34,615 nucleotides of DNA from assembly GCA_002696205.1 (NCBI GenBank), contig NZRL01000088.1, forward strand, positions 1 to 34,615, in the 5' to 3' direction. Source of the DNA: Rhodospirillaceae bacterium. GTDB lineage: Bacteria; Pseudomonadota; Alphaproteobacteria; Rhodospirillales; Casp-alpha2. Shown one piece after another: positions 1-9,117 of the stretch; the first letter of the stretch is position 1, and each line of letters opens with the position of its first letter. The notes beneath the pieces are model-generated. The model was not told where the DNA came from. It worked only from the letters and a program-made list of their open reading frames with translations, and did no database searches. Both the position numbers and the translations under genes were made by a program.

Positions 1-109
1 GGCAAGTCGTAGGGTGCGTTCACCGGCGGCGACGTGGCCGCCTCTCCCAACACCGAACATCAAGCCTCAGCCGACTTGAACCCAACCCATTTGACGAGGA
101 GTCAAACCG

Positions 110-544
110 ATGATCGACCAAAAGACCGCTCCCTACGCCGCCCTGCTGCTTCGTCTGTCCCTGGGCGTCATGTTCCTGACCCACAGCATCCTTCTGAAAG
201 TCTTCGTGTTCACCGTCCCCGGCACGGTGCAGTACTTCGAAAGCCTGGGCCTGCCCGGCTTCACCGCCTATCTGACCATCGGCGCCGAAGTCCTGGGCGG
301 CATCGCCCTGATCCTGGGTGTGCAGACCCGTCTGGTCTCGGTCGCCCTGATCCCGGTCCTGCTCGGCGCTCTCTGGGCGCATGCCGGCAACGGCTGGGTC
401 TTCAGCGCCCAGGGCGGTGGCTGGGAATACCCCCTGTTCCTGGCGGTCGCCGCCGCGGTTCAGGCCCTGATCGGCGACGGCGCCCTGGCCGTCTCCAAGA
501 GCCTCAGCCTGGACGAGGTAAAGGCCAAGCTGAACCTCGCCTGA
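110..544 (+). CDS. DoxX family integral membrane protein
   Basis: A 144-residue hydrophobic protein with four predicted membrane segments (about residues 9-30, 50-70, 76-95 and 108-128) and short polar loops, typical in length and pattern of the DoxX family. The motif LLRLSLGVMFLTHS near the N-terminus and the GLPGF segment are what one expects of DoxX proteins. Family members are poorly characterised inner-membrane proteins, some linked to redox or thiol stress. The ATG at 110 follows a GAGGAG ribosome-binding site at 96-101. The gene stands alone, with 109 bases of non-coding sequence before it in the window and a hairpin terminator after it. The exact substrate or partner cannot be told from sequence. 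Confidence 0.85.
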   Translation: MIDQKTAPYAALLLRLSLGVMFLTHSILLKVFVFTVPGTVQYFESLGLPGFTAYLTIGAEVLGGIALILGVQTRLVSVALIPVLLGALWAHAGNGWVFSAQGGGWEYPLFLAVAAAVQALIGDGALAVSKSLSLDEVKAKLNLA

Positions 545-573
545 TCCTTCTTTCCTCTCCTTCCTCTCACGCG

Positions 574-603
574 AAAGGCCCGGCGGAACCGTCGGGCCTT
601 TTT
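574..603 (+). terminator. Rho-independent terminator after doxX
   Basis: A 9-bp perfect stem (574-582 with 593-601) with a GC-rich core is followed by a run of T on the plus strand up to 603. It sits between the convergent doxX gene and the minus-strand TIGR04282 gene. The T run is better on the plus strand, so it mainly ends doxX transcription, but it may work both ways. Confidence 0.8.
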
Positions 604-634
604 CGTGTCCGGATGACGTCGTGCCGCGCCGCGC

Positions 635-1237
635 CTAGGCGCCCCGCCGCCAACGCCGGTATCCCTCTGCATCGTCGATGTCGTCCAATGCGTCGATCAT
701 GTCGATGCGCATCCCCGACAGATTGGCCGCCGTATCGGCCAGGGCGTGTTCGGTCGACCAGCGCACGCCCGTGAACGGATCGGCGAAGCGCGGGCGCCGC
801 TTCAATCCGACCAGCCAATAGCCGCCGTCATGGGCCGGGCCGAACACGGCGTCGGCGTGCCCCAGACGGCGAAAGGCGCGGGCGATCATGGCGGGCGTGA
901 TGCCGGGAATGTCGCCGCCGATCACGACGACCGGCCCGGGCGGTAACAGCCCCATGACCCGGGCCATGCGGGCCCCCAGGTCCCCGGGGCCCTGGCTGAT
1001 CCGGGCCGTGGTGCCGGGAGCGGCGCGGTGCCAGAGGGCGTGGTCGAAGACGCTGCGGTCCGGGGCGGCTGCCAGCCAGCAGCACCAGCGTGGATCACGG
1101 GCGAGCCGTCGCGTCAGATCTTTCAATTGATTGCGTTGAAAGGCCCAGGCACCCACCGGGCCGATACCCGCGGCGAGGCGCGATTTGACCCGGCCGATGC
1201 GCGGCGCCTTGGCGAAGATCACCAGATGGTTCTGCAC
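635..1237 (-). CDS. TIGR04282 family glycosyltransferase-like protein (DUF2064)
   Basis: A 200-residue protein of the COG3222/DUF2064 type. Diagnostic motifs are FAKAPRIGRVKSRLA near the N-terminus (residues 8-22), VVVIGGDIPG (about 103-112) and GPAHDGGYWLVGL (133-145), which form a nucleotidyl/glycosyl-transferase GT-A-like fold. It follows the TIGR04283 gene after 12 bases and is almost certainly co-transcribed with it. Such pairs were first described as radical-SAM/selenodomain-associated transferases and are now commonly annotated as arsenosugar biosynthesis glycosyltransferases. No arsenic methyltransferase or dedicated radical SAM partner gene is seen next to it, so the arsenosugar role is inference from the family name. 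Confidence 0.85.
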   Translation of the reverse strand: MQNHLVIFAKAPRIGRVKSRLAAGIGPVGAWAFQRNQLKDLTRRLARDPRWCCWLAAAPDRSVFDHALWHRAAPGTTARISQGPGDLGARMARVMGLLPPGPVVVIGGDIPGITPAMIARAFRRLGHADAVFGPAHDGGYWLVGLKRRPRFADPFTGVRWSTEHALADTAANLSGMRIDMIDALDDIDDAEGYRRWRRGA

Positions 1238-1249
1238 GGTCCGGTCCTC

Positions 1250-2056
1250 TCAGCCATATAGCTTGGCGATCCAATGGGGCGGCGCCCCGGCGTAGAAGAG
1301 GGCCAGGCAACAGAGGTTGCGCGCCGGGCGCAGCCACCATCCCTGACGCCGGTAGCGCACGGCCGAGGTCGTGACCGCCGACGGCAGCGCCAACAGCCGC
1401 TTGCCGCCGATGCGCCGGACCAGATCGACGTCTTCCATCAGCGGGATGTCCTTGAAGCCGTCGAGGAAATCATAGAACGCCCGGGAGATGACCAGGCCCT
1501 GATCGCCGTACGGCAGGGCCAGGTGCCGCGACCGCCAGTTGGCCAGGTCTTCGACACGCCGGGCCGCGGGGGCGGGGTCGTCCAGGATCAATTGGAAGTA
1601 GCCGGCCTTGTACTGGTTTTCGTTGTTGCCGGTAAAACCGCGCAGGATGACCTGCCATCCGCGTTGCGGCACGCTGTCGGCATGCAGAAAGAACAGCCAA
1701 TCGCCCAATGCCGCCTCGGCCCCGGTGCGCAGTTGCGGGCCGCGTCCCCGGGGCGCCTCGATCAACGTCGCGCCGAAGGCCCGGGCGATGCGCTGGGTGC
1801 CGTCGGTGGAACCACCGTCGGCAATGATGATTTCCATGTCGATGCCGCCGCCGGCCAGGGCATCCAGAGTCCGGCCCAACTGCTGGGCGGCGTTCAACGT
1901 GGGGATCACCACGGACAAGGTCGGGCGGTGGCCGTTGGCGCGGGGCCCGGGTGCGGTCTCCGTCGGGGCGTCCGGTGACGAGGTCATCGGCGCTCCGTCG
2001 TCAGCCGGATCGGGCGGGACGCCTTCTGGGGAGATTCCCGGTGGCTGGTCGCTCAC
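1250..2056 (-). CDS. TIGR04283 family glycosyltransferase (GT2)
   Basis: A 268-residue family-2 glycosyltransferase. The GT-A core begins at about residue 46 with LSVVIPTLNA, followed by IIADGGSTDGT (77-87) and the LFFLHADSVP segment (121-130), whose HAD replaces the DxD motif as in this subfamily. About 44 residues before the core are Pro/Asp-rich and probably disordered; this start is GTG at 2056 with GGAG about nine bases upstream. An internal ATG at 1987 would remove half the extension and cannot be excluded. It is the first gene of a two-gene unit with the TIGR04282 protein. The substrate is unknown; arsenosugar synthesis is the family-level annotation. Confidence 0.85.
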   Translation of the reverse strand: MSDQPPGISPEGVPPDPADDGAPMTSSPDAPTETAPGPRANGHRPTLSVVIPTLNAAQQLGRTLDALAGGGIDMEIIIADGGSTDGTQRIARAFGATLIEAPRGRGPQLRTGAEAALGDWLFFLHADSVPQRGWQVILRGFTGNNENQYKAGYFQLILDDPAPAARRVEDLANWRSRHLALPYGDQGLVISRAFYDFLDGFKDIPLMEDVDLVRRIGGKRLLALPSAVTTSAVRYRRQGWWLRPARNLCCLALFYAGAPPHWIAKLYG

Positions 2057-2119
2057 GGTGTTGGGCTCCGATGGCGGTCGATCATCGGTGGCGGTCTTGA
2101 GAAACGGGAAGAAAGGGGC

Positions 2120-2242
2120 TCAGCGCCGGGGGCGCTGATGCGGGCGGGTGCGGATGGGGATCGGCACCGGTTCCGGCTGCGGCGACAGCAACTCCGACAG
2201 GCCGTCGAGGATACCTTCGATGAATTCCTTGATTTTGTTCAT
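2120..2242 (-). CDS. Possible 40-residue small protein, unknown family
   Basis: An ATG at 2242 opens a 40-codon frame ending in TGA at 2120. The predicted product has an amphipathic helical N-terminus (MNKIKEFIEGILDGLSELL) followed by a Pro-rich and Arg-rich tail ending in RPRR. I do not recognise the family. It lies 63 bases upstream of the TIGR04283 gene on the same strand and might be co-transcribed. No good ribosome-binding site is visible, which lowers confidence. The protein-like pattern (an even helix, then a basic tail) and its position filling an otherwise empty stretch are the reasons for listing it. The rest of the 2057-2455 gap holds the regulatory sites listed separately. Confidence 0.4.
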   Translation of the reverse strand: MNKIKEFIEGILDGLSELLSPQPEPVPIPIRTRPHQRPRR

Positions 2243-2299
2243 CTGTCTATACCCGGGTCTTGTCCCTGGCGCGGATCGCTTCGTCCCCGCGCGTCATCC

Positions 2300-2315
2300 T
2301 TAACGAAACTCTAAC
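2300..2315. promoter_or_regulatory. CtrA-like site (TTAA-N7-CTAAC)
   Basis: The sequence matches the alphaproteobacterial CtrA consensus TTAA-N7-TTAAC at all but one position (C in place of T at 2311). It lies about 60 bases upstream of the possible small gene on the minus strand and about 140 bases before the radical SAM gene on the plus strand. CtrA control is inference; a single near-match can occur by chance. Confidence 0.3.
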
Positions 2316-2415
2316 AAACCGAACCGGCGCTGTCACCGGGACTCTCGTCTAGGTCCCGATTGGGGCCGTGCGTCCGTCTAGTATTAGATAGTCATGCCCA
2401 TCCATCCATGCAAAT

Positions 2416-2447
2416 GTTCTTGAAATGTTCCATAAGCGGCGTAGACT
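2416..2447 (+). promoter_or_regulatory. LexA box overlapping a promoter for the radical SAM gene
   Basis: 2416-2430 is a perfect alphaproteobacterial LexA operator, GTTC-N7-GTTC with an AT-rich spacer (TTGAAAT). The same bases hold a -35-like TTGAAA (2420-2425), followed after 16 bases by a -10-like TAGACT (2442-2447). Bound LexA would therefore cover the -35 element. The predicted transcription start is within a few bases of the ATG at 2456, so the mRNA may be leaderless; this agrees with the lack of a Shine-Dalgarno sequence. The operator is seen directly; SOS control of the gene is inferred from established alphaproteobacterial LexA biology. Confidence 0.75.
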
Positions 2448-2455
2448 GTTTTTCC

Positions 2456-3583
2456 ATGGCTGTCCCGATCCCCGATCCCGGAAAGATCAAGGCGCCGCCC
2501 GCCGCGAGGGGCGCGCGCAAAGGAAGGGGTGCTGTCAGCAACCGCGACGGCCGGTTCGAACGGTTCGTTCACGAGGCCGAGGACGACGGATGGGACCGGC
2601 GCCTGGAAGACGACGAAGCCGCCCCCCTGCGGACAACGGTCCTTCCCGATACGGCGCGTAAGGTCATCGCCCGTAATACCTCGCCCGACGTGCCCTTCGA
2701 CCGCTCGATCAATCCTTACCGGGGGTGCGAGCATGGCTGCGTCTACTGCTTCGCCCGGCCGAGCCATGCCTATCTCGGCCTGTCGCCCGGCCTCGATTTC
2801 GAAACCATGCTGTTCGCAAAGCACGACGCGGCCACTCTGCTGCGGGCGGAGTTGGCGGCACCCGGTTACCGTTGCGATCTCATCCAATTGGGCGCCAACA
2901 CGGACCCGTACCAGCCCATCGAACGACGGTTGAAGATCACCCGCCAGGTGCTCGAGGTGCTGGCCGATTGCGATCATCCCGTCTCCATCACCACCAAGTC
3001 GGACCTGGTGCTGCGCGATCTCGACATTCTGGCGCCGATGGCGGCCAAGGGGCTGGCGTCCGTCGCCGTGTCGGTGACGACCCTGGATGGCCCGCTCGCC
3101 CGGCGGCTGGAGCCGCGCGCACCGGCCCCGGCGAAGCGCCTGGCGGCCATCGACGGGTTGGCCAAGGCGGGCGTGCCGGTGACGGTCCTGGCCGCCCCCG
3201 TGATCCCGGCGTTGAACGATCAGGAATTGGAAGACATCGTCGCCCGCGCGGCGGCGGCGGGGGCGACGGCGGCGGGCTATATCCTGCTGCGCCTGCCGGG
3301 CGAGGTCGCGGACCTGTTCGGCGAATGGTTGCGGGCCCATTATCCGGACCGGGCCGAACGGGTCCTCAGCCGCCTGCGGGCCAGCCGCGACGGCGCGCTT
3401 TATCGCTCCGATTGGGGAACCCGGCGGACCGGCACGGGGGCCGAGGCCGAGCTTCTGGCCGCCCGGTTTCAGGCCGCTCTCCGGCGCGCCGGATTGGACC
3501 GCGCGTGCTCGGGCAGCCGCCCGCTGGATACCCGGCAATTCCGCAAGCCGATGCCGGAAACGGCGCAAATGTCCCTGTTTTGA
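2456..3583 (+). CDS. PA0069 family radical SAM protein
   Basis: A 375-residue radical SAM protein of the PA0069/SplB-like family. The iron-sulfur motif is CEHGCVYC (Cys91, Cys95, Cys98), a CxxxCxxC cluster preceded by FDRSINPYRG, which is the signature context of this family. The C-terminal MSLF tail is also usual. Related proteins are annotated as DNA-repair photolyases because of similarity to spore photoproduct lyase, but their reaction is not known. The frame is open from a TTG at 2360, but that start would place the LexA-promoter region inside the gene, so the ATG at 2456 is preferred. A perfect LexA box upstream supports a DNA-damage role. It is followed by the antiporter gene after 57 bases. 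Confidence 0.88.
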   Translation: MAVPIPDPGKIKAPPAARGARKGRGAVSNRDGRFERFVHEAEDDGWDRRLEDDEAAPLRTTVLPDTARKVIARNTSPDVPFDRSINPYRGCEHGCVYCFARPSHAYLGLSPGLDFETMLFAKHDAATLLRAELAAPGYRCDLIQLGANTDPYQPIERRLKITRQVLEVLADCDHPVSITTKSDLVLRDLDILAPMAAKGLASVAVSVTTLDGPLARRLEPRAPAPAKRLAAIDGLAKAGVPVTVLAAPVIPALNDQELEDIVARAAAAGATAAGYILLRLPGEVADLFGEWLRAHYPDRAERVLSRLRASRDGALYRSDWGTRRTGTGAEAELLAARFQAALRRAGLDRACSGSRPLDTRQFRKPMPETAQMSLF

Positions 3584-3640
3584 CGGGGTTTCCGTAAACA
3601 GCATCTGCCGCCCGGCGGGGCGCCATGTTAGTCTAGGCTG

Positions 3641-5392
3641 ATGGACGCCCAGGAAACCGCCAAACAGATTCCCGACAAGATCGCCGAGATCGGCGCGGCC
3701 GCCGTCGATGCCGCCGCCGAGGTCGCCGAAAAGGCGATGAAGGCGTCGGACGGGGCGCACGGCAACGATCTGACCGGCATCGCCATCGTCGTTCTGGCGG
3801 CGCTGCTCTGCGGCATGCTGATGACCCGCCTGCGCCAGCCGGCCATCGTCGGCTATATCCTGGCGGGGATCATCCTCGGGCCGTCGGGGCTCAGCGTCGT
3901 CAAGGATCAGGGCTCTCTTGAACTGCTGGCCGAAATGGGCGTGCTGCTGCTGTTGTTCCTGGTCGGCCTGGAACTTTCCCTGCGGTCGTTCCGCCGCATG
4001 TGGCGGCTCGCTGTCTTTACCGTGGCCTTCCAGGTCGTCGCCTCCGTCGCGGTGACCTTGCTCTGTTCGCGGTTCTTCGGCTGGTCGACGCCGCTTTCGG
4101 TTCTGCTCGGCTTCATGGTGGCGCTGTCGTCGACGGCGGTTGCGGTGAAGCTGCTGGAGGATCTGGGCGAACTTCGGACCCGCACAGGGCGGGTCGCGGT
4201 CGGCATCCTGATTGCCCAGGATTTGGCCGTCGTGCCCATGCTGCTCTGGGTCGACGCCATGTCGGGGGGCGGCTTCGAATGGTCGGCGATCCCGAAGATC
4301 GTCCTGTCCATCGTCTTCCTGGTCTGGCTGATCTGGTATCTGTCGCGCGGGCGCAAGGTGACCCTGCCGTTCACCCACCGCATCATGCCGAACATGGATT
4401 TGCGGCCCTTGGCGGCGCTGACCTTCTGTTTCGGCTGGGCCTCCATCGCCGGTCTGCTCGGCCTGTCGGCGGCCTACGGTGCCTTCATCGCGGGGCTGAT
4501 CGTCGGCAACTCGACCCTGCGGCATGCCATTACGGAAACCGTGGTCCCGATCCAAAGCATCCTGATGATGGTCTTCTTCCTGTCCATCGGCTTGCTGCTG
4601 GATATCAATTACATCTGGGACAACCTGGGCAGCGTGCTGTTGCTGTTCTTCCTGGTCAGCGTGTTCAAGACCGTGGTCAACGTCGGCTTCCTGCGCAGCC
4701 TGGGACAGCCCTGGGACCGGTCGTTCCTGGCCGGGACCATGTTGGCCCAGATCGGGGAGTTCTCGTTCCTGCTGTCCGTCGTCGGCGTGTCATCGGGCGT
4801 GCTCAGCCCCGACGATTCCCGCATGGTCGTCTCGGTCACCGTGATGTCCCTGGCGCTCAGCCCGCTTTGGGTGATTACCGCCCGGCGGATCCAGGCGATC
4901 GCCCATGGCGGGGTGGAATCCGGGGCGGAACTGGTCCGGTTGGTCTACGCGCCGGAAACGGAAATCCTGTCGGAAACGATCGGCACGGCGCGGTCGCGCA
5001 CCATGCGTCAGTTGCGCAAAGGCGCCTTGCTGCTGCGCCGCGAACGCCTGCGCCGGGCCCGGCGGAAACGCGCCCAGGCGACGGACCCCGCGGTCCCCGC
5101 GACCCCGCCGTCGCCGGACGCGGCGGAGTCCCCCCGGCCCGACCCCCAAGCGCCCAAGCCCGAAGCAAAGGCGGCGCCCGATCAAACCAAGGCCGCGCCG
5201 GACAAACCCGGCGCCGCGCCGGGCGCGATCCCGGATACCAAGGCACCGGCGAAACCGGCCGCAAAGCGCCGCCGCAAACCGGCGGCCAAGGCGAAATCCG
5301 CCACGGCGGCCAAGACGACCAAGTCCAAGGCGAAATCGCCCACGGCCGCCAAACCCGCGCCCAAACCCGACCCCAAGGACAAGGGCAAGTGA
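3641..5392 (+). CDS. CPA2 (KefB-type) cation:proton antiporter with H1-like tail
   Basis: A 583-residue membrane antiporter of the monovalent cation:proton antiporter-2 class. About a dozen membrane segments span residues 44-415. Family marks are GYILAGIILGPSGL (71-84), the ion-binding Gln-Asp pair in LIAQDLAVVP (Q193, D194) and AQIGEFSFLL (369-378). It lacks the cytoplasmic RCK/TrkA-N domain of KefB/KefC. Instead, residues about 470-583 form a Lys/Ala/Pro-rich tail with repeated KPAAK- and AKSPTAAK-like units that resembles histone H1 or AlgP tails. The first 40 residues form an Ala-rich amphipathic helix. It probably exchanges K+ or Na+ for protons in the inner membrane; ion choice is unknown. 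rnhB follows after 12 bases. Confidence 0.88.
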   Translation: MDAQETAKQIPDKIAEIGAAAVDAAAEVAEKAMKASDGAHGNDLTGIAIVVLAALLCGMLMTRLRQPAIVGYILAGIILGPSGLSVVKDQGSLELLAEMGVLLLLFLVGLELSLRSFRRMWRLAVFTVAFQVVASVAVTLLCSRFFGWSTPLSVLLGFMVALSSTAVAVKLLEDLGELRTRTGRVAVGILIAQDLAVVPMLLWVDAMSGGGFEWSAIPKIVLSIVFLVWLIWYLSRGRKVTLPFTHRIMPNMDLRPLAALTFCFGWASIAGLLGLSAAYGAFIAGLIVGNSTLRHAITETVVPIQSILMMVFFLSIGLLLDINYIWDNLGSVLLLFFLVSVFKTVVNVGFLRSLGQPWDRSFLAGTMLAQIGEFSFLLSVVGVSSGVLSPDDSRMVVSVTVMSLALSPLWVITARRIQAIAHGGVESGAELVRLVYAPETEILSETIGTARSRTMRQLRKGALLLRRERLRRARRKRAQATDPAVPATPPSPDAAESPRPDPQAPKPEAKAAPDQTKAAPDKPGAAPGAIPDTKAPAKPAAKRRRKPAAKAKSATAAKTTKSKAKSPTAAKPAPKPDPKDKGK

Positions 5393-5404
5393 CCGGACGA
5401 TTCC

Positions 5405-6046
5405 GTGCCTGACTTCACCCATGAGGACGCCGCGCGGGCCGACGGGCGATCCGTCGTCTGCGGCATCGACGAAGCCGGACGCGGGCCCTGGGCCGGGCCG
5501 GTGGTCGCCGCCGCCGTGGTCCTCGACCGCGCGGCCTTGCCGCCCGAGGTGGCTGCCGAATTGGACGATTCCAAGAAGTTGAAGGCCGCCGCCCGCGAAC
5601 GTCTGTTGGCGGCCCTGGCGCCCTGCGCCGTCATCGGGCTCGGCCAGGCGTCGGCGGCCGAGATCGACGACATCAACATCCTGCAGGCGACCTTCCTGGC
5701 CATGGACCGGGCGGTCGCGGCCTTGGCGGCGGAGCTGGGCCGCCTGCCCGACATGGCGCTGGTCGACGGCAACCGGCCGCCGCCGCTGCCCGCCGCCCCC
5801 GGCTGCGCCGTCGACTGTCTGGTCGGCGGCGACGGGCGATCATTGTCCATCGCCGCCGCCTCGATCGCGGCCAAGGTGACCCGCGACCGCGTCATGGCGG
5901 ATCTGGCCGAACGGCATCCGGGGTATGGCTGGGATCGCAACGCCGGGTACGGCACGGCGGAACATCAGGCGGCGCTGCGGCGCCTGGGCGTGACCGACGC
6001 CCACCGCAAAAGTTACAAGCCGATCCGCAATATCTTGGGTGAGGCG

Positions 6047-6055
<9 letters not shown>
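5405..6055 (+). CDS. rnhB: Ribonuclease HII
   Basis: A 216-residue RNase HII that cleaves the RNA strand of RNA-DNA hybrids and starts removal of ribonucleotides misplaced in DNA. The catalytic motif IDEAGRGPWAGPVVAAAV (residues 21-38, Asp22 and Glu23), the DDSKKL motif (54-59), the ALVDG Asp121 and the AKVTRD segment with Asp161 are all present. HPGYGWDRNAGYGT and HRKSYKPI complete the family pattern. The start is GTG at 5405, 12 bases after the antiporter stop, so the genes are probably co-transcribed. The last codons and the stop lie inside the GANTC-rich region that leads into ccrM. The rnhB-ccrM order is common in alphaproteobacteria. Confidence 0.95.
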
Positions 6056-7311
<1,256 letters not shown>

Positions 7312-7327
7312 CCTCAGGGCCAGACGG

Positions 7328-8257
7328 TTACGCCCGGTACTGCACCAATTCGACATTATCGAAGGGGATTTCGTAGACCCGGCGGCGATGCGCCCGGTCG
7401 ACCCCCGCCGCGACCCGGTCGCGGCAGTGGTTGGACAGGTCCTTGCGGCTGGCGAAGTCTTCTGCCGTGACCGGATTGTGGAAGGTCACCTCGACCACGG
7501 CGCCGCGCAGGCCGAACACCGACATCAAATGCGGCAGCAGGGTCATCTCGCCGTACCAGGCATACAGCGCCTGCAGGCCGTTGCCCAACGGCTGACCATC
7601 GGCATAGCGGGCATAGGCGATGGAGACGGGCTGCACCTTGGGCGGCGGTGCGTTCTCCGATCCTTCGGCGACGGCGAACAGCGCCGATTTGAACGGCAGG
7701 ACACGCTGCCCGTCGGACGAGGTGCCTTCGGGGAACAGCATCAGCGAGTCCCCTTGGGCCAGACGCGTGGCCATTTCGGCGCGCTGCTTCAGCGCCTCGC
7801 GCGGGTCGCGCTTGATGAACATCGTCCGGTAGATCTTGGAGCACAGCCCGAACAGCGGCCAATCGGCGACGTCGTCCTTGGCGACGAAGGCGGCGTCGAT
7901 CAGCATCGCCAGCACGGGAATGTCCAGGTAGGACACGTGATTGCAGATATAGAGCGTTCCGGCCTCGTTCACCGGCGCTCCATTGACCGTCACCCGCAGG
8001 GTCGCCAGGCGCGCGACGCCGCGAAACCACAGCAGCGCCACGCGGCGCACGGCGCCCGCCCCGAAAGGATAGGCGACAAGGGCCACCGGCAACAAAACCC
8101 CGGTGAGGGCGAGAAACACCGTAATGCGGCCGGCGGCTCTAAGGCCGGAGGCCGTGACCTGTCCGGCGACGGGACCTGCGTCGCCTAAGGCCTCCCACAG
8201 GGCTTGTAGTGGCGATGGTATTTCTCGGTGATATGGTCCGTAGGTACGATCACGCAT
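7328..8257 (-). CDS. olsA: 1-acyl-sn-glycerol-3-phosphate/lyso-ornithine-lipid acyltransferase (PlsC family, OlsA-like)
   Basis: A PlsC-domain acyltransferase with an N-terminal membrane segment (RITVFLALTGVLLPVALVAY), the HxxxxD catalytic motif in NHVSYLD and the FPEGTSSDG glycerol-binding motif. Its place directly after olsB suggests it is OlsA, which esterifies lyso-ornithine lipid with a second fatty acid; a phosphatidic acid-forming role is also possible for this family. The C-terminus is secure at 7328. The start is not: the ATG at 8257 would overlap olsB by 73 bases and has no clear ribosome-binding site, while no other ATG lies between it and the first membrane segment. A GTG at 8119 is an alternative but would cut into the membrane helix. 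Confidence 0.75.
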   Translation of the reverse strand: MRDRTYGPYHREIPSPLQALWEALGDAGPVAGQVTASGLRAAGRITVFLALTGVLLPVALVAYPFGAGAVRRVALLWFRGVARLATLRVTVNGAPVNEAGTLYICNHVSYLDIPVLAMLIDAAFVAKDDVADWPLFGLCSKIYRTMFIKRDPREALKQRAEMATRLAQGDSLMLFPEGTSSDGQRVLPFKSALFAVAEGSENAPPPKVQPVSIAYARYADGQPLGNGLQALYAWYGEMTLLPHLMSVFGLRGAVVEVTFHNPVTAEDFASRKDLSNHCRDRVAAGVDRAHRRRVYEIPFDNVELVQYRA

Positions 8258-9117
8258 ACGTCTGTCGTGTTGAATTGATGGTCGATAACGGCGCCGTCGC
8301 CGACGAAACCGCCGAGGCGCATGTATCCCTTGATAAGCGGCGGCAGCATGGCACGGGCCGCCTTCTGATCCAACCGGGTCAAGGGCACCCGGTCGATCTT
8401 CACGTAACGGTCTTCCACCGCCCGCGGGCGAAGGTCGCTGGGCGCCAGATGGAAATGATGGAGATAGCTGAGCGCCGGCATCAATTCGTCGACGTCCGTG
8501 CCGTGCAGCGAACCGCAGCCGAACATGATCTTGATGTCGTAGGCGTTCAGATATTCGGCGATGCCGCGCCACAGAAGTTGCATCACCGCACCCGTGCGGT
8601 AATCGGCGTGGACGCAGGAGCGGCCCAATTCGACCAGTTCGCCCGGGTTGTTCATCAAGGCGCCCAGGTCGTATTCGTCGGCGGAATAGAACCCCCCATG
8701 GGCCTCGGCGACGGACCGGCGGATCAGCCGGTAGGTGCCGCAGACGAAGGGGCGGCCTGGCATCGAGAGGTCGGTGTTGAGAACCAGAAGGTGGTCGCAG
8801 ATCTCGTCGAAGGCGTCGGCGTCGCGCCCATGGCGGGCGGCCTCGACCGTCGGGATGGCGCCCATCTCCCGGTAGAAGACGTCATAGCGCAGGCGTTGCG
8901 CCGCCTCGATTTCCTCGGGCGTTTCGGCCAGCCGGATTTCCAGGTTGCGCGCCCGGACATCGACCGGGCGTTCCAATTCATGGGCCGGCGGCGGCGTCGG
9001 GGCTTCGATTTCCAGCGCGTCGTCGGATGGCGCCAGGGCGGCTTGCGCCGTGCTTCCCGTCAGGGCGCGCTTGAGCAGCACCCGTTTGGGGACGGCTAAT
9101 TTCGCGAGCATGTTCAT
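8185..9117 (-). CDS. olsB: OlsB-type N-acyltransferase (ornithine lipid synthesis)
   Basis: A 310-residue GNAT-fold acyltransferase of the OlsB/hemolysin-like type. OlsB moves a 3-hydroxyacyl chain from acyl carrier protein to the alpha-amino group of ornithine, the first step of ornithine lipid synthesis. Recognisable family blocks are LRYDVFYREMGA, FDEICDHLLVL, CGTYRLIR, GGFYSADEYDLG, ELGRSCVHADYR, a GCGSLHGTD block and LSYLHHFHLAP. About 55 residues before the core are Pro/Ala-rich. It is followed by the acyltransferase gene with overlapping ends, so the two are co-translated. The 248-base gap upstream (9118-9365) has no gene; it contains a lone CTGTCAT half-site on the minus strand, too little to call a Pho box. 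Confidence 0.82.
   Translation of the reverse strand: MNMLAKLAVPKRVLLKRALTGSTAQAALAPSDDALEIEAPTPPPAHELERPVDVRARNLEIRLAETPEEIEAAQRLRYDVFYREMGAIPTVEAARHGRDADAFDEICDHLLVLNTDLSMPGRPFVCGTYRLIRRSVAEAHGGFYSADEYDLGALMNNPGELVELGRSCVHADYRTGAVMQLLWRGIAEYLNAYDIKIMFGCGSLHGTDVDELMPALSYLHHFHLAPSDLRPRAVEDRYVKIDRVPLTRLDQKAARAMLPPLIKGYMRLGGFVGDGAVIDHQFNTTDVCVIVPTDHITEKYHRHYKPCGRP

Noticed and set aside
2360-2455. Upstream TTG start for the radical SAM gene
   Set aside because: The added 32 residues do not resemble the family and would be read across the LexA operator and promoter.
2384-4555. A 723-codon open frame antisense to the radical SAM and antiporter genes
   Set aside because: Low-complexity Arg/Gln/Asp-rich translation and complete overlap with two real genes.
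8258-8572. N-terminal extension of the OlsA-like frame
   Set aside because: It is fully inside olsB in another frame and its translation is Arg-rich without family similarity.
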